Positions 8,387-16,268 of a stretch of DNA of 36,457 nucleotides are shown one piece after another. How positions within the stretch are numbered: position 1 is the first letter of the stretch; every line of letters begins with the position of its first letter. This DNA is from Eubacteriales bacterium. Its GTDB lineage: Bacteria > Bacillota > Clostridia > Lachnospirales > Lachnospiraceae. The position numbers and the translations under genes were made by a program. The notes beneath the pieces were generated by a model. It saw only the letters and a list, made by a program, of their open reading frames with translations, did no database searches and had not been told where the DNA came from. Where the stretch lies: NCBI GenBank assembly GCA_030537135.1, contig JAUNOP010000030.1, positions 1 to 36,457 of the forward strand, read 5' to 3'.

Positions 8387-9582
8387 ACAGCATCACTCTC
8401 CTCTTCCAGAAGCCTCTTTAAGGAAGGCTTTATATGAAGCTCCTCCATCATCCTGTCAAGTTCAGGATTCTCTGTCCTTTTTTCGGTCCTCACAGCCCGT
8501 ATCAAAAGATTCTTGGGCGTATGCTCCATGTCAATGAATTCCAGAATCTGCGTCTCATATCCATGCCTTTCCAGAAGCTTTGCCCGAATTCCGTCTGTTA
8601 TCAAAGCAGCCATTCTCTCCTGAAGGATTCCATAGGAAAATACCGGCGAGAGCAAATCGCTTGAAATCTGGGCATTCACCTCATGCTGGCAGCAGGGAAC
8701 CGAGAGAATCACCTGTGCGCCCCAGCGAACCGCCTTGTTCAGCGCATAATCTGTGGCAGTATCACATGCATGGAGAGTAACTACCATATCTACCTCTCTG
8801 ACTCCCTCATACTGTGCAATGTCTCCCTGATAAAAGCGGAGCTTTTCATAGCCATAACTCCTCGCCAGAGCATTGCAGCGCTCTATAACGTCTGTCTTCA
8901 GGTCAAGGCCAATGATATTGACGTCATAGCCCTTCAGGAGCTTGAGATAATAATACATGGCAAAGGTGAGATAGGATTTGCCGCATCCGAAATCCAGGAT
9001 AGTCACTTCCCTGTCTCTTGGAAGCTTTGGAAGAATATCCTCGATAAATTCCAGAAAACGGTTAATCTGCCGAAATTTATCATAACGTCTGGATACAATG
9101 CGTCCCTCCTTTGTCATGACTCCAAGGTCTATGAGAAAGGGAACCGGAGTACCCTCTTTGAGAATGTATTTTTTGGTACGGTTATGTGAAAGCTCTCTGG
9201 CCTGTTCCAGAATGGAGTGCTTTCTGCTCTTAAAGGTCATTTTTCCCCTCTTGCTCACCAGAACGGAACCATCCATATCCATTCCCTGTGACTGAAGCTG
9301 CCGGAAATACTTCTGCATCATATCCTCAATATATGTAATTACCTGTCCCCTCTCATAATTTGTATGCAGAACCTTGGCTCCCATTGTCTGGGACGCCTGA
9401 TAAAGCAGCCTGTCCTTCAAAAGAACAGGACGAATCTTCACTCTGGAAGGTTCGCCGCCGGATTTGTTCCCGCTCAGAATCATTTGTAAAAGATTTTCAT
9501 TTATATGTTCTTCTAAAAAATTTCTCAGAGTATATTCATTCATCATGTTTCTATTATAAAGTTTTTTCAAGAGGTTGTACAT
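8383..9582 (-). CDS. SAM-dependent methyltransferase (Methyltransf_32-like)
   Basis: 399 aa if read from the ATG at 9582. The catalytic half has a Rossmann methyltransferase motif I (TILDFGCGKSYLTFAMYYYL), an acidic motif II (IIGLDLKTDVIERC) and LHACDTATD followed by SVPCCQHE. These match the Methyltransf_32 family, often annotated as a SAM-dependent or RNA methyltransferase; the substrate is unknown. The start is uncertain. AGGA is only two bases from the 9582 ATG, while ATGs at 9546 and 9543 have a TATAAT box six bases upstream (nearly leaderless) and no ribosome site. It is the first gene of a run with the 814-aa protein (overlapping by four bases) and galT. Confidence 0.82.
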   Translation of the reverse strand: MYNLLKKLYNRNMMNEYTLRNFLEEHINENLLQMILSGNKSGGEPSRVKIRPVLLKDRLLYQASQTMGAKVLHTNYERGQVITYIEDMMQKYFRQLQSQGMDMDGSVLVSKRGKMTFKSRKHSILEQARELSHNRTKKYILKEGTPVPFLIDLGVMTKEGRIVSRRYDKFRQINRFLEFIEDILPKLPRDREVTILDFGCGKSYLTFAMYYYLKLLKGYDVNIIGLDLKTDVIERCNALARSYGYEKLRFYQGDIAQYEGVREVDMVVTLHACDTATDYALNKAVRWGAQVILSVPCCQHEVNAQISSDLLSPVFSYGILQERMAALITDGIRAKLLERHGYETQILEFIDMEHTPKNLLIRAVRTEKRTENPELDRMMEELHIKPSLKRLLEEESDAV

Positions 9583-9659
9583 ATCCTATTTTTTGAAAAA
9601 TATGGTTTTTTCGTAAGGACTTCCTGCATTACTGTTTATACGCGCCATAAGCAGGAGCC

Positions 9660-9698
9660 GTAAGGCTTTGCGGCTTCCCCTGCAAGAGGAAGCCTTAC
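9660..9698 (-). repeat. Hairpin downstream of the Arg-rich small protein gene
   Basis: GTAAGGCTT (9660-9668) and AAGCCTTAC (9690-9698) pair perfectly. An alternative smaller stem GGCTTCC/GGAAGCC lies within. It follows the stop of the gene ending at 9705 by a few bases, so it probably acts as its 3' end, but neither strand has a strong T tract. Confidence 0.5.
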
Positions 9699-9704
9699 CT
9701 GATT

Positions 9705-10073
9705 CTAGTAAAATCTTCTGCATCTTCTCCTTCTGCATCTCCTTCTGGTCATCTCCTGATATAAAAGCACCTCAATCAGCTCATCCAGAAATCCCCCTGG
9801 CACTGCCTGCGCCTGCATCTGCGGTTCTACCTCGCGGCGGATTTTTTCACAGATATGATGAAGCATAAATTTGTCAGGATATTCATCATACATGCGGCTT
9901 CCCTCATAATCCATTCTGTCGCACTCTTCCTCTACCTTTTCCTGAATTCTTCTGGAGGTCATGGGGTAATAGGATTTCATAAGCTCAAATTCCTTCTCCT
10001 GCATCTGCTCTCCGCTGTAAATCATTGGATTTGAGTATTCTGTATAGAAAGGAAAAAAATGGTCATAATACAT
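9705..10073 (-). CDS. Conserved small protein with Arg/Cys-rich tail, likely sporulation-associated
   Basis: 122 aa from the ATG at 10073. I prefer this to the ATG at 10094 because AGGAGTACAGGA sits six bases upstream of 10073, while 10094 has no ribosome site. The body is rich in Tyr, Met and acidic residues (YYDHFFPFYTEY, RIQEKVEEECDRMDYEG, MYDEYPDKFMLHHICEKI), and the C-terminus is strongly basic (RRRCRRRRCRRFY). I cannot name a family. The sigma-K-like promoter at 10111-10137 and the basic Cys-containing tail suggest a mother-cell product such as a spore coat component; that part is inference. Confidence 0.75.
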   Translation of the reverse strand: MYYDHFFPFYTEYSNPMIYSGEQMQEKEFELMKSYYPMTSRRIQEKVEEECDRMDYEGSRMYDEYPDKFMLHHICEKIRREVEPQMQAQAVPGGFLDELIEVLLYQEMTRRRCRRRRCRRFY

Positions 10074-10110
10074 AAATAATCCTGTACTCCTCATAAAAAA
10101 TCATTTATTA

Positions 10111-10137
10111 TAATGTATGGCAGCTTTTTCAGGAGGT
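10111..10137 (-). promoter_or_regulatory. Sigma-K-like promoter
   Basis: On the minus strand AC (10136-10137), 16 bases, then CATACATTA (10111-10119) match the sigma-K pattern AC-N16/17-CATAnnnTA. The predicted start of transcription near 10104 leaves a leader of about 30 bases ahead of the ATG at 10073 and its ribosome site. A sigma-A-like TATAAT overlaps without a good -35. Confidence 0.45.
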
Positions 10138-10249
10138 GCATTATCTATATGGGAAACGTCACGAATGCCTTCTTTATGGCGTTTCCTGCGTTGATTTCGG
10201 CTTTGCCAAGGCGCAGAACATGTCTTATTACCACAATATCAAAATATTG

Positions 10250-10280
10250 GGGTCAAAAGGTATTTTTTACCTTCTGACCC
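10250..10280. repeat. GGGTCA...TGACCC hairpin, copy 1
   Basis: GGGTCAAAAGGTA and TACCTTCTGACCC pair over 13 positions with one mismatch around a T loop. It lies in the leader of the ABC-class ATPase gene. The sequence TTGGGGTCAAAAGGTATTTT recurs in reverse orientation near 27331-27350, so it is a dispersed element and not a private terminator. Confidence 0.6.
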
Positions 10281-10343
10281 TGGTGTTATATATATTAAGA
10301 AGCAGAGCATTTTCATGCATACATAAATGAAAGGATGATTTTT

Positions 10344-12062
10344 ATGAAACAAGCACAGGATTTGCGTACCCTATTAACCTCTATACACCGAAAAAGCTAC
10401 CCTGCATACAAATCTCTGCAGGGTCAGTACCGTTTTCCAGATTACCTTCTCTCCATTGACCACGTGCAGGGAGACCCCTTTGCATCTCCCTCTCATGTGA
10501 GCGTGCGCGTGTCTCATGAAAAGGCAGCATTTCCCACAGAATACCGCAAAAATCCCCTCACCTGCACAGCACTTGCCGACTATCTGATTCGCCAGTTTGA
10601 CAGACAGATAGAACACTTCAGCTTTCAGGCCAAGGGGTCTGGAAAAAGCGGTCTTATCTCTGTCAGCCGCTGCGGACAGGAGATTCTCTCAAGAACTGCC
10701 TGCGAGATTACCCCAAAGGATATTGTTGTGCGCTTTACCATAGGCTTTCCGGCAAATGGCCGTACCATCAACGCGCCGGAGCTTGAGAAAATTCTCTTCC
10801 AGTTCCTCCCGGAATGTGTGAGGGGTTCTCTTCTCTTTAAAAGCCTGAATCCTTCTCAGGTAAGAGCCGCTGTTTATCTTGCAGAGGATCAGCAATTCAT
10901 CCGCGAGGAACTCTCCAGAAGAGGTCTGGTTTCCTTCGTGGCTGACGGAGCGATTCTCCCCAGACAGAGCGGCGTCTCCCAAAAGCCCATGAAGAGCTGT
11001 ATCCCCTTCTCCTCCCCAGAATCCCTGCGTATCTGCATGGAGCTTCCGCACAAGGGGCGCGTCACTGGTATGGGAATTCCCAGAGGAATCACTCTGATTG
11101 CAGGAGGCGGCTATCATGGAAAATCCACGCTCCTCTCTGCTTTGCAGCTTGGCGTATATAATCATATTGCAGGGGACGGAAGAGAATATGTTATCACAGA
11201 CGATACTGCCTTAAAGCTCCGCTCAGAGGACGGAAGATTTGTAAAGGATGTGGATATTTCCCTGTTTATCAACGATTTGCCTGATCACAGAAATACCTCC
11301 TGCTTTTCCACAGAGGATGCGAGCGGAAGCACCTCTCAGGCAGCAGGCATTATAGAAGGAATCGAGGCTGGAAGCAGGGTGTTTCTCATGGACGAGGATA
11401 CCTCAGCCACAAACTTTATGGTCAGAGATTCTTTCATGCAGAGGGTCATTTCCAGGGACAAGGAACCGATCACTCCATTTGTGGAGCGGGCAAGGGAGCT
11501 GTATCAGAGAGCTGGCATTTCCACGATTCTGGTGGCAGGAAGCTCTGGAGCCTTCTTCCATATCGCGGATACTATTCTTCAGATGGACTGCTATGCAACC
11601 AGAGATATCACTGCCTCTGTAAAGAAGCTGTGCAGGGATTATCCTCTTCCAGCCGGAAATGCTCCTGCCTTTCACATGCCCCAGGGAAAACGGCTGTTCA
11701 CGATTTCCGCAAAAAAGTCTGAAAGCAGAAGGAGCAATAGAGCTGAGGACTCAAGAAAGGATCTGAAAGCAAAGGTACGGGGCAGGGATGAATTTGCCCT
11801 TGGCCATGATACCATTGACCTGCGGTATGTCGAGCAGCTTATTGACACAGAGCAGACTGCTGCTCTTGCTTCCATGCTCCGCTATGCTGTGGAACACTTC
11901 TCAGATGGAAAGAGAAGCCTTGTGCAGGTTGTAGATTTCCTGCAAAAAGAGATTGAGACAAAGGGTCTTACCGCTGTGTGCGGTCCCTCCTATGGGGCCT
12001 GCGGCTATGCGCTTCCAAGAGTACAGGAAATTTACTCATGCTTTAATCGATATCGGAGATAG
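10344..12062 (+). CDS. Predicted ATPase of the ABC class (COG3044-like)
   Basis: 572 aa, soluble. I use the ATG at 10344 because AAAGGATG lies about ten bases upstream; the in-frame ATG at 10335 is too close to it. Landmarks: Walker A GGGYHGKST at about 254-262, a signature-like EDASGSTSQAAG near 325-336, and Walker B VFLMDEDTSATNFM near 346-359. A C-terminal block RGRDEFALGHDTIDLRYVEQ is typical of this stand-alone ABC-class ATPase family. It has no membrane segments and no permease next to it. The cellular role is poorly known, though nucleic-acid binding has been proposed for relatives. It appears monocistronic and no good terminator follows on its own strand. Confidence 0.88.
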   Translation: MKQAQDLRTLLTSIHRKSYPAYKSLQGQYRFPDYLLSIDHVQGDPFASPSHVSVRVSHEKAAFPTEYRKNPLTCTALADYLIRQFDRQIEHFSFQAKGSGKSGLISVSRCGQEILSRTACEITPKDIVVRFTIGFPANGRTINAPELEKILFQFLPECVRGSLLFKSLNPSQVRAAVYLAEDQQFIREELSRRGLVSFVADGAILPRQSGVSQKPMKSCIPFSSPESLRICMELPHKGRVTGMGIPRGITLIAGGGYHGKSTLLSALQLGVYNHIAGDGREYVITDDTALKLRSEDGRFVKDVDISLFINDLPDHRNTSCFSTEDASGSTSQAAGIIEGIEAGSRVFLMDEDTSATNFMVRDSFMQRVISRDKEPITPFVERARELYQRAGISTILVAGSSGAFFHIADTILQMDCYATRDITASVKKLCRDYPLPAGNAPAFHMPQGKRLFTISAKKSESRRSNRAEDSRKDLKAKVRGRDEFALGHDTIDLRYVEQLIDTEQTAALASMLRYAVEHFSDGKRSLVQVVDFLQKEIETKGLTAVCGPSYGACGYALPRVQEIYSCFNRYRR

Positions 12063-12165
12063 ATTTGTATCTGCTTTCCGTTGCCCATCAAATGTCTGCT
12101 CATGCCCTAAAGAACTAGCTTCGCGTCGCAAACATGGCAGCCGTTTGTCAGGCTTATCGCGCACC

Positions 12166-12211
12166 AAAAAAGACGGCCATCATTTTCTTCCTTGAAAACG
12201 ATGACCGTCTT
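12166..12211 (-). terminator. Minus-strand intrinsic terminator of the decayed gene
   Basis: AAGACGG-CATC-TTTTC pairs with GAAAA-GATG-CCGTCTT with two single mismatches and a six-base loop. On the minus strand it ends in six U. On the plus strand no T tract follows, so it serves transcription arriving from the right, where the only candidate is the broken gene at 12223-13006. Confidence 0.75.
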
Positions 12212-12222
12212 AAAATTCTTCA

Positions 12223-13006
12223 TTATTCAATTTTTTCTTTCCTTTCGTTTTTTCCACTCAGAATTCTTCTTTTCATTTTCTTCTGGAAGTCTCTTTCTTT
12301 CCAGTAATCCTTGAATTCTGCTCTATGTGTGGGTATTAGCATCTTATCAAATAATTTGATAAGTATGATTTTTCGCGTTCACTCTATTCAATTTTCATCT
12401 GTTGTTTCTATATATAAAATATCTCTTTATTTCCTGCTCATAAACGATACGATTTTCATCATTCGATTTATTTAGAAAGTTCTATAGCTTTTTGAATTAT
12501 AATTCACGATTTATAATTCTGGCTTTATATTTAGAAGAAATATGGATATACCTTTCTAACAATCCTTAATTTCATCCCTTGAAATCAAAAACCATTTCTC
12601 TTAAGTTCCTTCTATTCCTTCTTCTCTGTAATATCCTCCCGGATATTCTTCTGATGCAAAGCTTCCCCCTATATCCTAATGGTTCTGATATAGCTGTCAA
12701 ACTATCTTGCAGATTCATCATGGAAGAAATAAGAAAACATCTTCTCTCGGTTTCTTCTAAAACCTGTAGTTATAATCTTTCTGAAATCTGTTTCTTCACA
12801 CAGATCCAAAAATCTTTGTATCAGGCTTGCGGAAATATTTCAATAAGAACGTCAGCTACTATAATTACCAGTCATGCGGTTCTTCTTTATTTCACCTTAT
12901 ATGAATATAAATCTCTCTTTTCACTTATCTGTGCATCTGGTCTTTCTTGCAGGAACTGCTGAAGCTTCCGCTTTCTTATTGAATGGTAGAAAGTTATGTT
13001 TTCAAT
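12223..13006 (-). pseudogene. Decayed protein gene with several frameshifts
   Basis: No long frame remains, but protein-like stretches follow one another in changing frames on the minus strand. A 39-codon opening (13006-12890) reads ENITFYHSIRKRKLQQFLQE and ends RDLYSYKVK-stop. A 45-codon stretch (12839-12705) contains IQRFLDLCEETDFRKIITTG and FRRNREKMFSYFFHDESAR. Near 12450-12400 lies RIVYEQEIKRYFIYRNNR. The end (about 12376-12226) contains LFDKMLIPTHRAEFKDYW and closes with NERKEKIE-stop. The first codon is ATT where ATG is expected, nine bases after GGAG. Promoter, ribosome site and terminator are intact. I do not recognise the parent family. The T-rich plus-strand frame at 12579-12962 is its shadow. 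Confidence 0.6.
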
Positions 13007-13058
13007 GGACCGATTCTCCTTTCTTTTTATTTTTTGTTGCTTTTGTTTTGATGTGTTT

Positions 13059-13087
13059 ATAATATCAAATCATGTCCAATTTGTCAA
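13059..13087 (-). promoter_or_regulatory. Strong promoter of the decayed gene
   Basis: TTGACA (13082-13087) and TATTAT (13059-13064) with a 17-base spacer on the minus strand, followed by AAAGGAGAA (13014-13022). This is close to the sigma-A consensus and would still drive transcription across the broken frame to the terminator at 12166-12211. Confidence 0.75.
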
Positions 13088-13248
13088 TACTATTTTTTAA
13101 TTTTTTAAAAATAAATTGTTATTTATAGCGTATTATTTGTTTAAAACTGGTATTTTGTTTGTATTTTCATGTATTTTTAGACAATTAATATTGTTCTTAT
13201 TATTTTTTGTTAAGCGGAAATCTGCAATGCTTGCAGTTCAGAAATAAC

Positions 13249-13284
13249 AAAAGGCGGCGTAGCCGTCAGGCTAAACCGTCTTTT
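13249..13284 (-). terminator. Terminator after the aconitase-family hydratase
   Basis: AAAAGGCGG pairs with CCGTCTTTT (one G-T), with an inner stem TAGCC/GGCTA around GTCA. On the minus strand it continues into TTTTGTTATTT. It lies about 170 bases beyond the hydratase stop, with repeat copy A in between. Confidence 0.55.
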
Positions 13285-13298
13285 GCTTCAATGTTTTC

Positions 13299-13360
13299 GT
13301 CAAGCGGATATTCGCAATACCCACAGGGTACGATGTCCGCTTCGCTACTTACTTGATACG
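13299..13360. repeat. Palindromic intergenic repeat, copy A
   Basis: The element contains AAGCGGATATTCGCAATACC, then CACAGGGTACGATGTCCGCTT, and continues into CGCTACTTACTTGATACG. Outer arms AAGCGGA/TCCGCTT and an inner stem TACCC/GGGTA make a hairpin. Related copies are at 18225-18262, 18466-18510 and 26442-26489, and a partial one near 13211-13230. It has no coding potential. Confidence 0.7.
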
Positions 13361-13453
13361 TTAAATCACCGTCCCATTTTCCGGGAATTTCCATGTTTGT
13401 TCGTTGCCGCAGTTTTTCCAGCACACTCTTCTTTGATCCAGAGCAGGATTTTC

Positions 13454-15712
13454 TTATTTCCTGTTATAGTTGATAAGGCAGCCCTTGAGGATGATCTCCC
13501 TCTCATCGTCAGTCATCTCGCCAAGAGTTACTGTGAAGGGCTTGAGAGCGCCGTCCTTTACCACATATCCGGTAATCTGTTCAGTCTTCTCCTGCACTGC
13601 TTTCTTAATCTCAGGGAAGAAGAGGTAATCGCCGTTTGCAAAAGGAAGCTCTCCTGCCGGAATCAGGAAGGGCAGCATACCCCAGTTAATCAGATTAGAG
13701 CGATAGCGCTTGGTCGCATATTCATTGGCAATGTTTGCCCAGCCGCCAAGTACCTTCTGACAGGAGGCCGCCTGTTCACGCGCAGAACCGTCTCCTGGCT
13801 TCACAGCAAAGATGGTGCTTCCAACGCCCAGATTTCCCTTTCCAACAGAAGGATAGGTCTGATGAATCACATCCATCACAGGCTTCAGCTCAGGAACTGC
13901 TTCCAATGGACATGTCTCATTCAGAATCGCATTTTCTGCCTTCTGAATCTCCTTTGCACGTCCCACATAAGCAGGATCCTTTCTGGACAGAGTGAACTCT
14001 GCAAGGCCCAGAGGGTTCGAGCGGTAAGAAGAGGTCTCGCCAGAAGGAATCAGCTCATCTGTGGTTGTTACCGGGTCATGAATTTCAGACACTACCTTTA
14101 ACACCAGATTTTCAGCCAGCGCCGGCATCTGAGGCCAGTCCTTGATGTTCGGGCCAAACTGAATCTTTGTCTCAGGCTCGGCAATGCCGTGGCTGTCAAA
14201 CACGCGGTTCTCATAGATGCTCTTGTCAAAGAAATACTTCTGTCCTGTGTACTCTCCTGTGTATTCCTCTGCTGAGGTCAAAAAGCCCTTGTTCGCTGCT
14301 GTCGCTGCAATGGAACGGGCGTCCATAAGAGCCACAGAGGAAATCTGTCCATTCTGTACCTTAGAGCCCTCTCTGTTCGGGAAGTTTCTGGTTGTGTGGC
14401 GGATGCTGAAGGCATTATTTGCAGGAGTATCTCCTGCGCCAAAGCACGGTCCGCAGAATGCGGTCTTTACCACAGCGCCCGCTCCCAGAAGCTCAGCCAG
14501 AACACCATTCTTTGCCAGTTCCATATAAATCGGCGTACTTGCCGGATATACGCTTAAGGTAAAGGCATCGCAGCCAATGTTCTTTCCTCTCAGAATGTCT
14601 GCAGCAGCACAGATATTCTCAAATCCGCCTCCTGCACAGCCTGCGATGATTCCCTGATCCACATACAGCTTTCCGTCAACTACCTTCTCCTTCAGAGAAT
14701 ACGGAACCTTTCCTCCCAGGCTTACCTGCGCTCTCTTCTCCACATCAGCTAGAATATCGCCCAAATTTGCCTTCACCTCGTCAATCGTATAGGTATTGCT
14801 CGGATGGAACGGCATAGCAATCATCGGCTTGATTTCGCCAAGGTCAATTTCCACGCAGCCGTCATAGTAGGCAACTGCTCCTGGATTTAATTCCTTGTAG
14901 TCCTCTGGTCTTCCATGAACAGCGTAGAACTCCTCAATAGTATCATCGGTTTTCCAGATAGAGGACAGACAGGTGGTCTCTGTTGTCATAACATCCACAC
15001 CAATACGGAAATCAGCGCTCAGTCCTGCCACACCGGGGCCTACAAATTCCATAACCTTGTTCTTCACATAGCCGTTTGCAAACACCTCTCCGATAATGGC
15101 AAGAGCCACGTCCTGCGGACCTACGCCTGGTCTTGGGCTTCCCTTCAGATAGATAGCCACTACTCCCGGCATATTGATATCATAGGTCTGAGAAAGGAGC
15201 TGCTTTACCAGCTCTCCGCCTCCCTCGCCCATGGCCATGGTTCCAAGCGCTCCATAACGGGTATGGCTGTCTGAGCCGAGAATCATCTTGCCGCCTCCGG
15301 CGAGCATTTCGCGGGCAAACTGGTGGATTACCGCCTGATGAGGAGGCACATACACACCGCCATACTTCTTGGCGCAAGTGAGTCCAAACATATGGTCATC
15401 CTCATTGATGGTTCCTCCTACCGCGCACAGAGAGTTGTGGCAGTTGGTAAGCACATAGGGAATCGGGAACTTCTCAAGCCCGGAAGCGCGGGCTGTCTGG
15501 ATGATTCCCACAAAAGTAATATCATGGGAAGTCAGCTTGTCAAATTTAATCTGAAGCTTCTCCATGTTTCCGGAAGTATTGTGAGCTTCCAGAATGCCAT
15601 AGGCAATCGTATTTTTTGCCGCCTCTTCCTTAGATACGGGGAGAGAGGCCTTTGCCTCCTCTACAATGTCTGTTCCATTTAGAAGATAGACACCGCTGCT
15701 GTACAATTTCAT
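13454..15712 (-). CDS. Aconitase-family hydratase (YbhJ-like)
   Basis: 752 aa, matching the length of E. coli YbhJ, an uncharacterised aconitase-superfamily member. I choose the ATG at 15712 because AGGAGG lies nine bases upstream; ATG 15718 is only three bases from it. Aconitase-type features: [20 protein letters not shown] and two cysteine clusters likely for the 4Fe-4S cluster ([10 protein letters not shown] and [17 protein letters not shown]). RNFPNREG and a C-terminal swivel domain with [15 protein letters not shown] also fit the family. The reaction is probably a hydro-lyase or isomerase step on a carboxylic acid; the substrate is unknown. No citrate-cycle genes are adjacent. It has its own promoter (16001-16029) and a roughly 280-base structured leader. 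Confidence 0.88.
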   Translation of the reverse strand: MKLYSSGVYLLNGTDIVEEAKASLPVSKEEAAKNTIAYGILEAHNTSGNMEKLQIKFDKLTSHDITFVGIIQTARASGLEKFPIPYVLTNCHNSLCAVGGTINEDDHMFGLTCAKKYGGVYVPPHQAVIHQFAREMLAGGGKMILGSDSHTRYGALGTMAMGEGGGELVKQLLSQTYDINMPGVVAIYLKGSPRPGVGPQDVALAIIGEVFANGYVKNKVMEFVGPGVAGLSADFRIGVDVMTTETTCLSSIWKTDDTIEEFYAVHGRPEDYKELNPGAVAYYDGCVEIDLGEIKPMIAMPFHPSNTYTIDEVKANLGDILADVEKRAQVSLGGKVPYSLKEKVVDGKLYVDQGIIAGCAGGGFENICAAADILRGKNIGCDAFTLSVYPASTPIYMELAKNGVLAELLGAGAVVKTAFCGPCFGAGDTPANNAFSIRHTTRNFPNREGSKVQNGQISSVALMDARSIAATAANKGFLTSAEEYTGEYTGQKYFFDKSIYENRVFDSHGIAEPETKIQFGPNIKDWPQMPALAENLVLKVVSEIHDPVTTTDELIPSGETSSYRSNPLGLAEFTLSRKDPAYVGRAKEIQKAENAILNETCPLEAVPELKPVMDVIHQTYPSVGKGNLGVGSTIFAVKPGDGSAREQAASCQKVLGGWANIANEYATKRYRSNLINWGMLPFLIPAGELPFANGDYLFFPEIKKAVQEKTEQITGYVVKDGALKPFTVTLGEMTDDEREIILKGCLINYNRK

Positions 15713-15994
15713 TTGCATAAACCTCCTGTATTTCATTATTCGCAGCATACTGCATTTGAGAGCAGCCGCATTTATTGTTACCTGCTAATCACACGCCTCT
15801 TTTGCTGCCTGCCGGAAGTATTTTCCCGGAAGAATCCTTTCTTATCACGATAAGCGTAAAATGCTGTCAACTCCTGATTTCGTTGACAGCATTGTCATAT
15901 GGCAGCAGCTGTGGAAGCACGAAGTGCAGAGCAGCTGACTTTTATTCATGACAGTGATTCGACCAAAGGGTGAATCATGTCCGTTTGTTTTTAC
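15713..15994 (-). promoter_or_regulatory. Long structured 5' leader of the hydratase gene
   Basis: Transcription from the promoter at 16001-16029 would give a leader of about 280 bases. On the minus strand it can fold in order into three hairpins. The first has a GAC..GATTC/GAATC..GTC stem (15949-15981), the second CAGCTG-GCAC/GTGC-CAGCTG (about 15908-15940), and the third is a 12-pair stem AATGCTGTCAAC/GTTGACAGCATT (15860-15893) ending in TTTT. The last resembles a weak terminator, so the leader may attenuate. I do not recognise a known riboswitch class. Confidence 0.45.
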
Positions 15995-16000
15995 TCTGTT

Positions 16001-16029
16001 ATTATAATAGATTTTTATACAAGTTTCAA
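16001..16029 (-). promoter_or_regulatory. Promoter of the hydratase gene
   Basis: TTGAAA (16024-16029), 17 bases, TATAAT (16001-16006) on the minus strand. This is a good sigma-A match. Confidence 0.7.
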
Positions 16030-16192
16030 TTCAAATTTTTACTACTTTATCATCTGAAAGTTATTGATTTTCCCCAATTGAGCAGGCTGCTTCTATAGTT
16101 CCATTTAAATCCTTCCGAATATAGAAAAAAAATCAAGCCCAAGGTTCCGATTTCACCAGAGCGTGTTCCTGGATTATGGTATAGAAGCCAAA

Positions 16193-16226
16193 AGAGAGAA
16201 ACCCTCTTTGTAAAGGATTTCTCTCT
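16193..16226 (-). terminator. Terminator after the PPK2-type kinase gene
   Basis: AGAGAGAAA...TTTCTCTCT forms a perfect nine-pair stem, extended by CCTTT/AGAGG, about 40 bases past the stop. Its minus-strand 3' side continues TTTT. Confidence 0.7.
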
Positions 16227-16268
16227 AAGCCTTCTTTCTTATACAATTATGCAGACAAGCAGAAGGAA

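Noticed and set aside
12579-12962. 127-codon plus-strand frame in the T-rich gap
   Set aside because: It lacks a ribosome site and mirrors a decayed minus-strand gene that has its own promoter and terminator.
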